Source: Solilutibacter pythonis
GTDB taxonomy: Bacteria > Pseudomonadota > Gammaproteobacteria > Xanthomonadales > Xanthomonadaceae
DNA: 64,000 bases
Direction: 5' to 3'
Assembly: GCF_003697345.1 (NCBI RefSeq)
Contig: NZ_RFLY01000006.1
Coordinates: 1-64,000 of the forward strand
Shown: in pieces, positions 1 through 7,590 of the stretch
Position numbering within the stretch: position 1 is the first letter of the stretch
How the letters are laid out: each line of letters opens with the position of its first letter
The notes under the pieces: model-generated
What the model was told of the DNA's origin: nothing
The model's database searches: none
The model's input: only the letters and a program-made list of their open reading frames with translations
Position numbers and translations under genes: made by a program

Positions 1-218
1 GGCACGCCGAAACCGATGTAGCCGGCCCACTTCACCTTGGCCGCGTAGGGCTGCATGCGCGGGGTATCGAGCGCCTGGAAATACGTCCACCAAGTCTTGG
101 TATCGACGGGTATGTCCACGCCGATCAACAGCTTCACCAAAAACCCCGACAGATAGACCCCACCCAACAGCGCCACCAGCAGAACCATAAGAACAAACGC
201 GATCCGCATTGCACGCAT
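1..218 (-). CDS. virD4: Type IV secretion coupling protein, VirD4-like (5' end only)
   Basis: Only the first 72 codons lie in the window; the gene runs off the left edge. The product starts with a hydrophobic segment (about residues 5-34), as expected for the N-terminal membrane anchor of VirD4/TraG coupling ATPases. It is followed by a YFQALD...PYAAKVKWAG stretch resembling Xanthomonas VirD4. The start at 218 is chosen because a GGAGG-type ribosome binding site precedes it by about 5 bases. In antibacterial X-T4SS this ATPase recruits effectors by binding their XVIPCD tails at the inner membrane. The ATPase domain itself is not visible, so the call rests on this short N-terminus plus the XVIPCD protein encoded next door. 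Confidence 0.62.
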   Translation of the reverse strand, partial: MRAMRIAFVLMVLLVALLGGVYLSGFLVKLLIGVDIPVDTKTWWTYFQALDTPRMQPYAAKVKWAGYIGFGV

Positions 219-348
219 GCACCCCTCCATTCGGCATAAATGATCCAGGCGAGATCATCGCACACCCCAACGCCGCCGCCTTGGCACGCTTCCCATCGCG
301 TCGCCGGACACTTATCCTCAGCGGAATCCGCCGGCAGTCTGGGGCCAC

Positions 349-858
349 ATGCACTGGGATCTGTTCACGATCATCCAACAAATCCTGATCATCCTGACCA
401 TCGCCGGTCAGTTGTGGATCTCGATCCTCGTCGTTCGCAACGCGAAGGGCACCGAACAATATGTGCGGCTGATGTCGTTCTGCACCGGGCTGCTGTTGTT
501 TCTGCTGTGCCGGCCGCTCGGCCTCACCTTCGCCGACCTGATGCTGCGCGCGCACGGGGAGGGCAATCTGATCGAGAAGATCCTGATGGGCGGGGTGATG
601 CCTTTCCTGGTTGGCATATTCGTATCGGAGGGCACGGTGTTCGCGCTCGGCATGCGCAAGCCGATTCCGATCCGTTTCATGCTGATCGTCGCGGCATTCA
701 CGCTCTCGCAGGCGGCCTATACCAACTACGTCACGCTGACCACCAAGGTGACCACGCTTGATAAAGCCTTCATTCCCAACATCTGCTACGCGATCGCGGT
801 GGGTATCTGGCTGACCTGGCGGTACCGGGAAATCCCGGTGGCCTCGCACCGGGACTGA
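349..858 (+). CDS. Polytopic membrane protein, putative immunity protein for the adjacent effector
   Basis: The product is 169 residues with four or five predicted membrane helices (about residues 5-29, 41-61, 79-100, 108-126 and 140-158) and short basic loops. I recognise no catalytic motif or named family. It lies directly upstream of, and on the same strand as, the XVIPCD-containing gene at 928, with 69 bases between them, and divergent from virD4. Toxin-immunity pairs of X-T4SS are usually encoded in this immunity-then-effector order, but known X-T4SS immunity proteins are mostly lipoproteins. An integral-membrane immunity protein would suit a membrane-inserting toxin, as for pore-forming colicins. 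The function is inferred from position and topology only. Confidence 0.6.
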   Translation: MHWDLFTIIQQILIILTIAGQLWISILVVRNAKGTEQYVRLMSFCTGLLLFLLCRPLGLTFADLMLRAHGEGNLIEKILMGGVMPFLVGIFVSEGTVFALGMRKPIPIRFMLIVAAFTLSQAAYTNYVTLTTKVTTLDKAFIPNICYAIAVGIWLTWRYREIPVASHRD

Positions 859-927
859 GCCGCCGGAGTTTGGCATCCCGCCACCGCCGCGCTAGGCTTG
901 GGCGGGTCTGGTGATCGGAGCATTCGC

Positions 928-2709
928 ATGTCGGCAAGCCTTCCGCGTCCTTTCGATTCCTCGCTGGAGCGTTGTTTCATTGGCGAAGGCGGTGCCGTGG
1001 CGGGCGATTATCTGGCGTTACTGCCAAGCGACACGCCGCTACCGCGCCCGCTGCTGACGCGGGCCTGGGTGGCCGACATCTTGCAGCGCCACGGCCTGGT
1101 GGCCGACGAGGACACCCTGGACAAGCTGATCGCGCAAGCCGAGGCCAGGCCGGCCGGCGAGTCCGGCGGACCGGATTATTCGACCTTCGAGCCAGGCGCA
1201 TGGGGCGTGCATGAAGACGCCGCCAAGGGCTCGCGCTTCGCCGGCCATGTACTGCCGGTCTCCGCCACGGCCCAGCGGACGCTGACCGACGAGGCCCGTG
1301 CCGAACTGGCGCGCGAGCCGCAAACCAGCCCCGCGCAGGTCAATGCGTTGATCGCCGACCTGCGCGGCCTGGCCGACACGGCCGGCCGCCAGGACATCGT
1401 CAAAACCCTGGACGCGGTGAAGCGGGGCATCGACGGCGGCCGCAAGGCGGAGGCCGAGGGCGCGCCCGCCGGCGAAGTGGCGCTGCGTGGCATGCTGGAA
1501 TTCGCCAGCGGCATGGGCCGCGAGCGCGAGGCGGCCAAGATCCTGGAGCGCTATACCGCCATCAAGGGCCTGTCCGGCAGCGTCAGGGAGCTGGCCATGA
1601 ACGCGCGCCGGGTCTTCGGCGGATTCGACCCGGCCACGGGCAAGCCGATCAATACCGATCAACGCGTCGATGCCGCCTTCGACCTGCTGCGTGGCGGCTT
1701 CAAGCTGGCCGGGGAAATCGGCACCACGGCGATGCTGATGGGCGCGCGCGCCACTGGGCTGGCCGGCAGTCTGATCGCCATCGCGCCGGTCGGGCTTGCC
1801 ATCGTGGCCTTTGCCGCCGCGGCCTACGAATTGATCAAACGTACCCGCGAGGCCCTGCTCGCCCCGCGCTGGGACGAATTCCGCGAGCGCTTCCCGTTTG
1901 CCGAGGGCATCGAACCCCGGCACGCGATGACCCGGGTGCTACGGCTGATTGGCGGCATGCCCGATGGCCCCGACAACGCCGCGACCACCGCCCAGCGCAT
2001 CCTGGCGCTCTTCGGCGAGAACCCCGAGACGCGCGAGCGCTACCTGGCCTTCCTGAAACAGAAAGTGGCTCCGGAGAGCCTGGTGGACGCACTGGCCGAC
2101 GGCAAGCTGGCGCGCGCCGTATCCAGCGAGGACGCGGTGCGGCTGGCCCGCGCGGCGAAGGAAAACGCCCGCGAGTTTCTCGACCTGGAAATGCGCGACG
2201 TGAAGCGCTACCTGCGCGAACACGATGACGGACGCGTGCGCGGCGCCTATCTCGCGCCCAACGCCGGGCAGGCGCGCAATGACGACCCGATGCGGCAATG
2301 GCAAGGCGATCTGCGCGAAGCGGCGCGCGTCGGCGTCATCTTGAGCAGCGGCGCCCATGCGCTGAACGGCCTGTTCCAGAACATGCTGAGCCAACTGAAG
2401 CAGCCCAATGGCGCGGCACCCGGCGGGCTGGACGCGCAGCAGCAGAAGAACCTGGCCGCCGCCGCGGTACCCGCCCTGCGCGATGCCGGGATCACCCGCG
2501 TGGATCACCTGCTGGCCAGCAAGGACGGCGCCCGCCTTTTCGCGGTGCAGGGCGACCCGCATTCGGAGCACCGGCGCATCGCCAGCATCGACATCGGCGC
2601 CGGCATCGGCCAGTCCATCGAAACCAGCAGCCGGCTGGCCGCGCGGCAGCAGGACGCGAATCAGCAGGATGCCGCCCAGCCCGCACCCGCGATCACGCCC
2701 GGCATGTAA
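928..2709 (+). CDS. Putative X-T4SS antibacterial effector with C-terminal XVIPCD and a hydrophobic central segment
   Basis: The product is 593 residues. The ATG at 928 is chosen over a TTG at 898 because a GGAG lies 7 bases upstream. The C-terminal ~100 residues carry the hallmarks of the Xanthomonas VirD4-interacting protein conserved domain: ITRVDHLLAS (about 522-531), LFAVQGDP (about 537-544), then a Q-rich tail (QQDANQQDAAQ). This tail is the secretion signal recognised by VirD4. The centre has a glycine/alanine-rich hydrophobic stretch (about residues 258-300) flanked by charged helices, which could insert into membranes. No peptidoglycan hydrolase, lipase or nuclease motif was seen. 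The context (virD4 divergent, membrane protein upstream) supports a secreted toxin whose target may be the inner membrane of competitors; the mechanism is inference. Confidence 0.75.
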   Translation: MSASLPRPFDSSLERCFIGEGGAVAGDYLALLPSDTPLPRPLLTRAWVADILQRHGLVADEDTLDKLIAQAEARPAGESGGPDYSTFEPGAWGVHEDAAKGSRFAGHVLPVSATAQRTLTDEARAELAREPQTSPAQVNALIADLRGLADTAGRQDIVKTLDAVKRGIDGGRKAEAEGAPAGEVALRGMLEFASGMGREREAAKILERYTAIKGLSGSVRELAMNARRVFGGFDPATGKPINTDQRVDAAFDLLRGGFKLAGEIGTTAMLMGARATGLAGSLIAIAPVGLAIVAFAAAAYELIKRTREALLAPRWDEFRERFPFAEGIEPRHAMTRVLRLIGGMPDGPDNAATTAQRILALFGENPETRERYLAFLKQKVAPESLVDALADGKLARAVSSEDAVRLARAAKENAREFLDLEMRDVKRYLREHDDGRVRGAYLAPNAGQARNDDPMRQWQGDLREAARVGVILSSGAHALNGLFQNMLSQLKQPNGAAPGGLDAQQQKNLAAAAVPALRDAGITRVDHLLASKDGARLFAVQGDPHSEHRRIASIDIGAGIGQSIETSSRLAARQQDANQQDAAQPAPAITPGM

Positions 2710-2716
2710 CCCGGCC

Positions 2717-2759
2717 TTGCCGTCGCGCCGGCGCTTTTGCGGCACCGGCGCGACGGCAA
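2717..2759. terminator. Perfect 15-bp inverted repeat between convergent genes
   Basis: Arms at 2717-2731 and 2745-2759 are exactly complementary (TTGCCGTCGCGCCGG and its complement) around a 13-base loop. The structure sits just after the effector stop codon, in the gap facing the convergent lipoprotein gene. No T-tract follows on either strand, so it may be a 3' stabilising hairpin or a non-canonical bidirectional terminator. Confidence 0.5.
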
Positions 2760-2918
2760 TGGCGCTTCATTTCCAGACCGGGGAGGACGCGAACGGCCGC
2801 ATACCCCGCGCGCCGACTGCCTGTACGGAGCCGCCCGGGCAGGAATGGCCACGGCGCGGCGGCCGGCCATGCGACCCAAGGAACCGCGACCGGGATTCGG
2901 CCCTGCCTTTGCGCCGGC

Positions 2919-3518
2919 TCAATCCCGGCCCAGCTTGGCGCGCACGGCTCGCTCGGTGGATTTCATCCCGGCCTTGCGCCCCAGCCCGAGGGCGGTTTCG
3001 ACATCCACGCCCTCGTATTTCGCCGCCATCAACGCCAACAGACCACCGGCGCGGTTGGCGCTGGCGCAATGCAGCAATACCGGGCCATCGCCCTGGGCGG
3101 CGGACAGCGCCTGGTGCAATTCGCGCGCGCTGTCATCGTTGATGGCATCGGCATTCGCCACCGGAATCTCGATGTAGCGCATGCCGGCGGCGGCGACTTC
3201 CGCGGCTTCGTCCCGCGCCCGCATTTCCGCCTGGGGCCGCAGGTTGATGACGGTCTTGACGCCCTTGCCGGCGATGCCTGTCCAGTCGGCGGCGGCCGGT
3301 TGCGCGGCGGTATAGAGGCCGGGACGCGGGTTCAACAGCACGACGCCAGCGACGGATGCGGGTGTGGATGCGGATGCGGGTGCGGATGCGGGTGCGGGTG
3401 CGGGTGCGGGTGCGGGTGCGGAATGATCGCGCGTCGGTGGTTGCGCGCAGCCGGCAACGGACACGGTCAACGCCAGACACGCGGCGAGGGGGAATAGTCG
3501 GGTCATCGGGGATTTCAT
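2919..3518 (-). CDS. Lipoprotein with tyrosine-phosphatase-like (BLH/DUF442-type) domain
   Basis: The product is 199 residues. A lipoprotein signal with lipobox VAGC near residue 22 leads into an Ala/Pro-rich linker and then a phosphatase-like domain. The domain contains NLRPQAE, typical of the beta-lactamase-hydrolase-like phosphatase family, and the signature HCASANRAG, matching the HCxxxxxR phosphate-binding loop. Both the Cys and the Arg are present, so activity is plausible. The ATG at 3518 has a GGAG five bases upstream and is preferred over 3539. The linker is encoded by a run of hexanucleotide repeats at 3355-3420. It probably acts in the periplasm anchored to a membrane; the substrate is unknown. 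Confidence 0.72.
   Translation of the reverse strand: MKSPMTRLFPLAACLALTVSVAGCAQPPTRDHSAPAPAPAPAPASAPASASTPASVAGVVLLNPRPGLYTAAQPAAADWTGIAGKGVKTVINLRPQAEMRARDEAAEVAAAGMRYIEIPVANADAINDDSARELHQALSAAQGDGPVLLHCASANRAGGLLALMAAKYEGVDVETALGLGRKAGMKSTERAVRAKLGRD
3355..3420. repeat. Hexanucleotide tandem repeat, 11 units of GGTGCG/GATGCG
   Basis: Eleven consecutive 6-base units lie inside the phosphatase-like lipoprotein gene; the last five (3391-3420) are identical GGTGCG and the earlier ones differ by one base. On the coding strand they give alternating Ala-Pro and Ala-Ser dipeptides forming the linker after the lipid anchor. Because the unit is six bases, copy-number change would lengthen or shorten the linker without a frameshift. 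Confidence 0.9.
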
Positions 3519-3685
3519 CTTCGCTCCAGTCCGGCGCATGCCGGTGTGTTCGAAATGTCGAGTTCGCCAAGGGCGTCCAGGGCGTCGGCGGGATGTTTCA
3601 TCGACGGGCCTTCATCCATCGCCGCGCGCCCGGCCGTCATCATGCCGCTTATCGAAGCTTGATCGGCCAGCCTATAAATTAGACA

Positions 3686-3714
3686 TTCATAATATTAGCG
3701 TCAACTGATATGAT
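3686..3714 (+). promoter_or_regulatory. Promoter and likely repressor operator of the sulfide-response operon
   Basis: A conspicuously AT-rich island (about 3673-3715) interrupts GC-rich DNA just upstream of the rhodanese gene. A -10-like TATGAT (3709-3714) and a -35-like TTCATA (3686-3691) are 17 bases apart. Overlapping AT-rich half-sites such as CATAATATTAG fit the kind of site bound by ArsR-family BigR/SqrR repressors, and such a repressor is encoded in the operon. The exact operator cannot be fixed by eye. Confidence 0.5.
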
Positions 3715-3741
3715 GAGCTCGACCCCCATCAGGAGCTTGTC

Positions 3742-4101
3742 ATGGCGCTCACCGCCGCCGATCTGGTCGCCGATGCCCGCGGCCGTATCCGTGAAGTTTC
3801 GCCCGCCGATTTTCATGCCGCCGGGGCTGGCATCGCGTTGATCGACGTGCGCGAACCCGCCGAATTCGAGACCGGCCACTTGCAGGGCGCCATCAACATC
3901 CCGCGCGGCGTGCTGGAGTTCCAGGTCGATGCGCATCCCGCGCTGGCCCACCGCGAGCGCCCGCTGGCGCTCTACTGCCGTACCGGCGGCCGTTCGGCCC
4001 TGGCCGCCGACACCCTGCGGAAGCTCGGCTTCTCCGACGTGCGTTCGCTCGCCGGGGGCATCGATGCCTGGCGCAATGCCGGCCTGCCGCTGGGCCAATG
4101 A
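3742..4101 (+). CDS. Rhodanese-domain sulfurtransferase
   Basis: This is a 119-residue single-domain rhodanese. The conserved IDVREPAEFETGHLQGAINIP segment, split here only by normal variation, precedes the catalytic loop YCRTGGRS, whose Cys carries the persulfide. It is the first gene of a three-gene operon with an ArsR-family repressor (4-base ATGA overlap) and an MBL-fold persulfide dioxygenase-like protein. It probably moves sulfane sulfur between thiols during sulfide detoxification in the cytoplasm, since no signal peptide is seen. The operator-like AT-rich DNA upstream suggests induction by sulfide or persulfide. Confidence 0.9.
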   Translation: MALTAADLVADARGRIREVSPADFHAAGAGIALIDVREPAEFETGHLQGAINIPRGVLEFQVDAHPALAHRERPLALYCRTGGRSALAADTLRKLGFSDVRSLAGGIDAWRNAGLPLGQ

Positions 4102-4433
4102 CGATACGCGCGCGCCGGCGGCAGGCTATCGACGCGGCGACCATGCGCGAGCACGCCGGGCAGGCTGCGCGCCTGCTGAAGGCCCTGGCTAACGAGAAGC
4201 GTCTCCTGCTGCTGTGCCAACTGGTGGAAGGCGAGCGATCGGTCGGCGAGTTGAACGCCAACATCGACCTGAGCCAATCGGCGCTCTCGCAGCATCTCGC
4301 CGTACTGCGCGCGGACGGTCTGGTCCGCACCCGGCGCGAGGCGCAGACCATCCACTATTCGCTGGCGCCCGGCCCCGCCCGGCGCATCCTGGAAACCCTC
4401 CACGCGATCTACTGCGGCGAGGCCGCACCTTGA
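4098..4433 (+). CDS. bigR: ArsR-family repressor, BigR/SqrR-like persulfide sensor
   Basis: A 111-residue winged-helix regulator with the recognition helix region SQSALSQHLAVLRADGLV. Two cysteines are placed as in BigR/SqrR: one in LLLLCQLVEGE near residue 35 and one near the C-terminus in IYCGEAAP. In that family they form a tetrasulfide or disulfide link when reactive sulfur rises, releasing DNA. The arsenic-type ELCVCDL metal site is absent. The start overlaps the rhodanese stop by ATGA. The flanking rhodanese and MBL dioxygenase genes make it the likely autorepressor of this sulfide operon. Confidence 0.85.
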   Translation: MTIRARRRQAIDAATMREHAGQAARLLKALANEKRLLLLCQLVEGERSVGELNANIDLSQSALSQHLAVLRADGLVRTRREAQTIHYSLAPGPARRILETLHAIYCGEAAP

Positions 4434-4440
4434 CGAGGCC

Positions 4441-5313
4441 ATGATGATCAAGCCCGAAGTACATCCCTTCTTCCACGCCGAGAGCAACACCTGGAGCTAC
4501 ATGGTGGCCGATGCCGCCAGCGGCCGCGCCGCGCTGATCGACACCGTGCTCGATTACGACTTCAAGTCCGGCCGCACCTCCACCGCCTCGGCGCGAGCCA
4601 TCGCCGATGTCGCGCACGGGCGCGGGCTCACCGTTGAATGGCTGCTGGAAACGCACGCCCACGCCGACCACCTGTCCGCCGCGCACTGGCTGAAAAGCAC
4701 CCGGTATCACGATGCGCGCATCGCCATCGGCGCCGGCATCACCCAGGTGCAAAAGGTCTTCCGGCCGGTTTTCAACCTTGGGGAGCATTTCCCGGTCGAT
4801 GGTTCGCAGTTCGACCATCTATTCGAAGACGGCGAGAATTTCACCATTGGCAATCTGTCGGCGCGGGTTATCGCCGTGCCCGGCCATACCAGCGACAGCA
4901 ATGCCTTCCTGATTGGCGACGCACTGTTCGTCGGCGACTCGCTGTTCATGCCCGATGGCGGCACCGCGCGCTGCGATTTCCCTGGCGGCAGCGCGGCCAC
5001 GCTGTACCGCTCGATCCAGCGCCTGTACGCCCTGCCCGACCACACCCGCGTCTTCGTTTGCCACGACTACGGCCCCGGCGGCCGCGAATTCCGCTGCGAA
5101 ACCAGTATCGGCGAAGAGAAGCTCGGCAACATCCACCTCCGTGCCGACACCACCGAAGCGGCCTTCGTGGCGATGCGCGAAACCCGCGATGCCGGCCTCG
5201 ATATGCCGAAACTGATCCTGCCCGCGGTGCAACTCAACATTCGCGCCGGCGCCCCACCCGCGCCGGAGGACAATGGCGTACGCTATCTGAAGATCCCACT
5301 CGACACGCTGTAG
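4441..5313 (+). CDS. blh: MBL-fold persulfide dioxygenase-like hydrolase (Blh/ETHE1 type)
   Basis: A 290-residue metallo-beta-lactamase-fold protein. THAHADHL gives the metal-binding HxHxDH motif; PGHTSDS and VFVCHDYGPGG supply further metal-ligand histidines typical of ETHE1/Blh persulfide dioxygenases. The family oxidises glutathione persulfide to sulfite. It starts 7 bases after the repressor gene; ATGs at 4441 and 4444 are both possible, with GAGG just upstream. It ends the operon. No sulfide:quinone oxidoreductase or sulfite exporter follows, unlike many bigR operons, so this is a reduced version. Confidence 0.86.
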   Translation: MMIKPEVHPFFHAESNTWSYMVADAASGRAALIDTVLDYDFKSGRTSTASARAIADVAHGRGLTVEWLLETHAHADHLSAAHWLKSTRYHDARIAIGAGITQVQKVFRPVFNLGEHFPVDGSQFDHLFEDGENFTIGNLSARVIAVPGHTSDSNAFLIGDALFVGDSLFMPDGGTARCDFPGGSAATLYRSIQRLYALPDHTRVFVCHDYGPGGREFRCETSIGEEKLGNIHLRADTTEAAFVAMRETRDAGLDMPKLILPAVQLNIRAGAPPAPEDNGVRYLKIPLDTL

Positions 5314-5361
5314 CGCGCCCGGCCGGCGCGCCGGCTACACGACGATGGTCGGGGGGGGGAT

Positions 5362-5393
5362 TTGATCAGGCTCACGTCGTACTGGCATATCCT
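5362..5393 (+). promoter_or_regulatory. Possible promoter of the acetyl-CoA hydrolase/transferase-family gene
   Basis: TTGATC at 5362-5367 could be a -35 element with CATATC/TATCCT (5386-5393) as -10. Transcription would then begin about at 5400, next to the in-frame ATG at 5401. A run of nine G residues (5351-5359) lies just upstream. Confidence 0.4.
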
Positions 5394-5412
5394 CGGCAGG
5401 ATGGGGACTCCC

Positions 5413-5436
5413 GCCGACGCCGACGCCGACGCCGAC
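5413..5436. repeat. GCCGAC hexanucleotide repeat, 4 units
   Basis: Four perfect GCCGAC units lie between two candidate start codons (5401 and 5443) of the acetyl-CoA hydrolase/transferase-family gene. They encode alternating Ala-Asp if the upstream start is used. Confidence 0.85.
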
Positions 5437-5442
5437 ACCGCC

Positions 5443-7401
5443 ATGAGCGAACACCACGCCGATTTCGACACCGCCATCGCCACGATGCTCGCGCGCATCG
5501 ACGGCCCGCTACGCATCGCCACGCCGCTCGGCCTCGGCAAGCCGCACCGGCTGTTGAACGCGCTCTACGAACGCATCGCCGCCGATCCCTCGCGCGAGCT
5601 GCATATCTACACCGCCCTCTCGCTGGACCCGCCGCGTGCGCGCGGCGACGGCCTGGATGCGCGCTTTCTCGGCCCCTTCGCCGAACGGATGTACGGCCGC
5701 GATTTCCCGCGCTTGAAATACGTGGCGGCGGAGAAGAAGAACGCGCTGCCGGCGCACATCGAGGTCGAGGAGTTCTACATGCAGTCCGGCGCGCTCATGA
5801 ACTCGTCCCAGGCGCAGCGCCGTTACGCCAGCCTCAACTACACCCACGTCGCCCGGGCGCTGGCCGATCGCGGCGTCAACTGCATCGTGCAGAAAGTGGC
5901 GAGCTCGCCGGACGATCCGCGCCTGTCGCTCTCGTGCAACACCGACCTGACCCTCGACACGCTGCGCGCGCTCGATGCCGCCGGCCGGCCGCGCCCGCTG
6001 CTGGTGGCGGAGATCGACCCGCACCTGCCCTGGCTCGGCAACCACGCCGCATTGGACGAAGCCTTCTTCGACCTGGTCATCGCGCCGCCGGCGCCGCACC
6101 CGCCGCTGTTCGCCCTGCCGCGCCAGCCGGTGGGCGATGTCGATTACGCCATCGGCCTCTACGCCAGTACGCTGGTGAAGGATGGCGGCACCTTGCAGAT
6201 CGGCATCGGCGCGCTGGCCGACGCGCTTTCGCACGCCCTGGTGCTGCGCCACACCGACAACGCCCGCTACCGCGAAGTGCTGCGCGCGCTCGATCCCGAA
6301 ATCGAGCGGCATCCGCTCGTCGCGCGCTGGGGCGGGCTCGATCCATTCGAACAGGGCCTCTACGGTTGCAGCGAAATGCTCAACGAAGGCTTCCGCCTGC
6401 TGGCCAGACGCGGCATCCTCAAGCGCAAGGTGGTCGACGACCTCGACCTGATGCGGCGACTCGATGCCGGCAACGCCCGCGTGGACGACCATGAGCGGCT
6501 GGCGCGCGAAGGGCAGTTCCTGCGTGGCGCCTTCTACCTCGGCTCGCCCGATTTCTACCAATGGCTGCGCGATCTGGACCCCGATGCCGCGCGCGCCATC
6601 GACATGCTGCCGGTCAGCCGCATCAACGCCCTGCCGCGCGACAACGAAACGCTGGAGCGGCTGCAACGCCGCCATTCCCGCCACTTCAACACCTGCATGA
6701 TGGCGACCGCGCTCGGCGCCGCCGTATCCGACATGCTGGAAGACGGCCGCGTGGTCTCGGGCGTCGGCGGCCAGTACAACTTCGTGACGATGGCGCAGGA
6801 AATGGACGATGCCCGCTCGGTGTTGATGCTGCGCGCCAGCCGCGAAAACGGCAACGAGACACGCCCGAACATTCTCTGGAACTATGGCCACGCCACCATT
6901 CCCCGCCATCTGCGCGACATCTACATCAGCGAGTACGGCATCGCCGACGTGCTCGGCCGGGTGGACGAGGACGTGATCGAAGCGATGGCCGGAATCGCCG
7001 ATGCCGCGCACCAGCCCGCATTGATCGAGCAAGCCAAGCAAAACGGCAAACTGGCCCGCGACTTCAGCCCGCCATCGTACTGGGCGCGGAACACGCGGCC
7101 ACGGCTGCTGGAAGCACTGGCGCCGTTCCGCCGCGACGGCACCCTGCCCGACTATCCGCTGGGCAGCGATTTCACCGACACCGAACAGCGGCTGGCGAAA
7201 GCGCTGGCCAGGCTGAAGGCCGATACCGCGACCCGCCAAGGCAAATGGCGGGCGATGGCCGCCGCGTTGTTGGCCGCTGGCGACTGGCACGACCCGGAAG
7301 CGATGGCGCGGATGGACATGACGCACCCACAAGGCTTCAAACAGAAACTGGAAGCGCGAATGCTGGACACGGCCCTGCGCGCGACCCGGCCGCATTCGTA
7401 A
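5443..7401 (+). CDS. Acetyl-CoA hydrolase/transferase-family protein
   Basis: A 652-residue protein with the two-half layout of the acetyl-CoA hydrolase/CoA-transferase family: an N-terminal half beginning ATPLGLGKPHRLLNALY and a C-terminal half containing SGVGGQYNFVTMAQEMDDARSV, close to the conserved GGxxDF region of this family, followed by YISEYGIADVLGR. It is longer than the usual ~500-residue enzymes, owing to inserted segments in the middle. The start is uncertain: ATG 5443 fits where homology should begin, while ATG 5401 adds a MGTPADADADADTA leader encoded by a GCCGAC repeat. It stands alone between the sulfide operon and a convergent ABC-F gene. The CoA substrate is unknown. Confidence 0.78.
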   Translation: MSEHHADFDTAIATMLARIDGPLRIATPLGLGKPHRLLNALYERIAADPSRELHIYTALSLDPPRARGDGLDARFLGPFAERMYGRDFPRLKYVAAEKKNALPAHIEVEEFYMQSGALMNSSQAQRRYASLNYTHVARALADRGVNCIVQKVASSPDDPRLSLSCNTDLTLDTLRALDAAGRPRPLLVAEIDPHLPWLGNHAALDEAFFDLVIAPPAPHPPLFALPRQPVGDVDYAIGLYASTLVKDGGTLQIGIGALADALSHALVLRHTDNARYREVLRALDPEIERHPLVARWGGLDPFEQGLYGCSEMLNEGFRLLARRGILKRKVVDDLDLMRRLDAGNARVDDHERLAREGQFLRGAFYLGSPDFYQWLRDLDPDAARAIDMLPVSRINALPRDNETLERLQRRHSRHFNTCMMATALGAAVSDMLEDGRVVSGVGGQYNFVTMAQEMDDARSVLMLRASRENGNETRPNILWNYGHATIPRHLRDIYISEYGIADVLGRVDEDVIEAMAGIADAAHQPALIEQAKQNGKLARDFSPPSYWARNTRPRLLEALAPFRRDGTLPDYPLGSDFTDTEQRLAKALARLKADTATRQGKWRAMAAALLAAGDWHDPEAMARMDMTHPQGFKQKLEARMLDTALRATRPHS

Positions 7402-7590
7402 AGCGCCCCGCGTCCCGCACCGGCGGGGCCGCTGCGCGCCTTCCGCGTCGCGGGGCCGACATCGTTCCAGGTGGCTTGTTCCACCACGCCCTTCATCCGC
7501 CGCTTCGCACCGCCGCCTTCCGCGCCCCTTTCCTTCAATGGACGGTTGAGCCTCACGTTTGCCGGATGGGGCCTCCGGCATTGCCATGCA

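Noticed and set aside
5351-5359. Run of nine G residues as a phase-variation tract
   Set aside because: It is upstream of any plausible coding or core promoter element, and a single homopolymer in GC-rich DNA is weak evidence.
5509-7587. 692-codon - strand open frame opposite the acetyl-CoA hydrolase/transferase-family gene
   Set aside because: Composition (Arg/Ala/Gly/His-rich) is typical of an antisense frame, and the + strand has family motifs.
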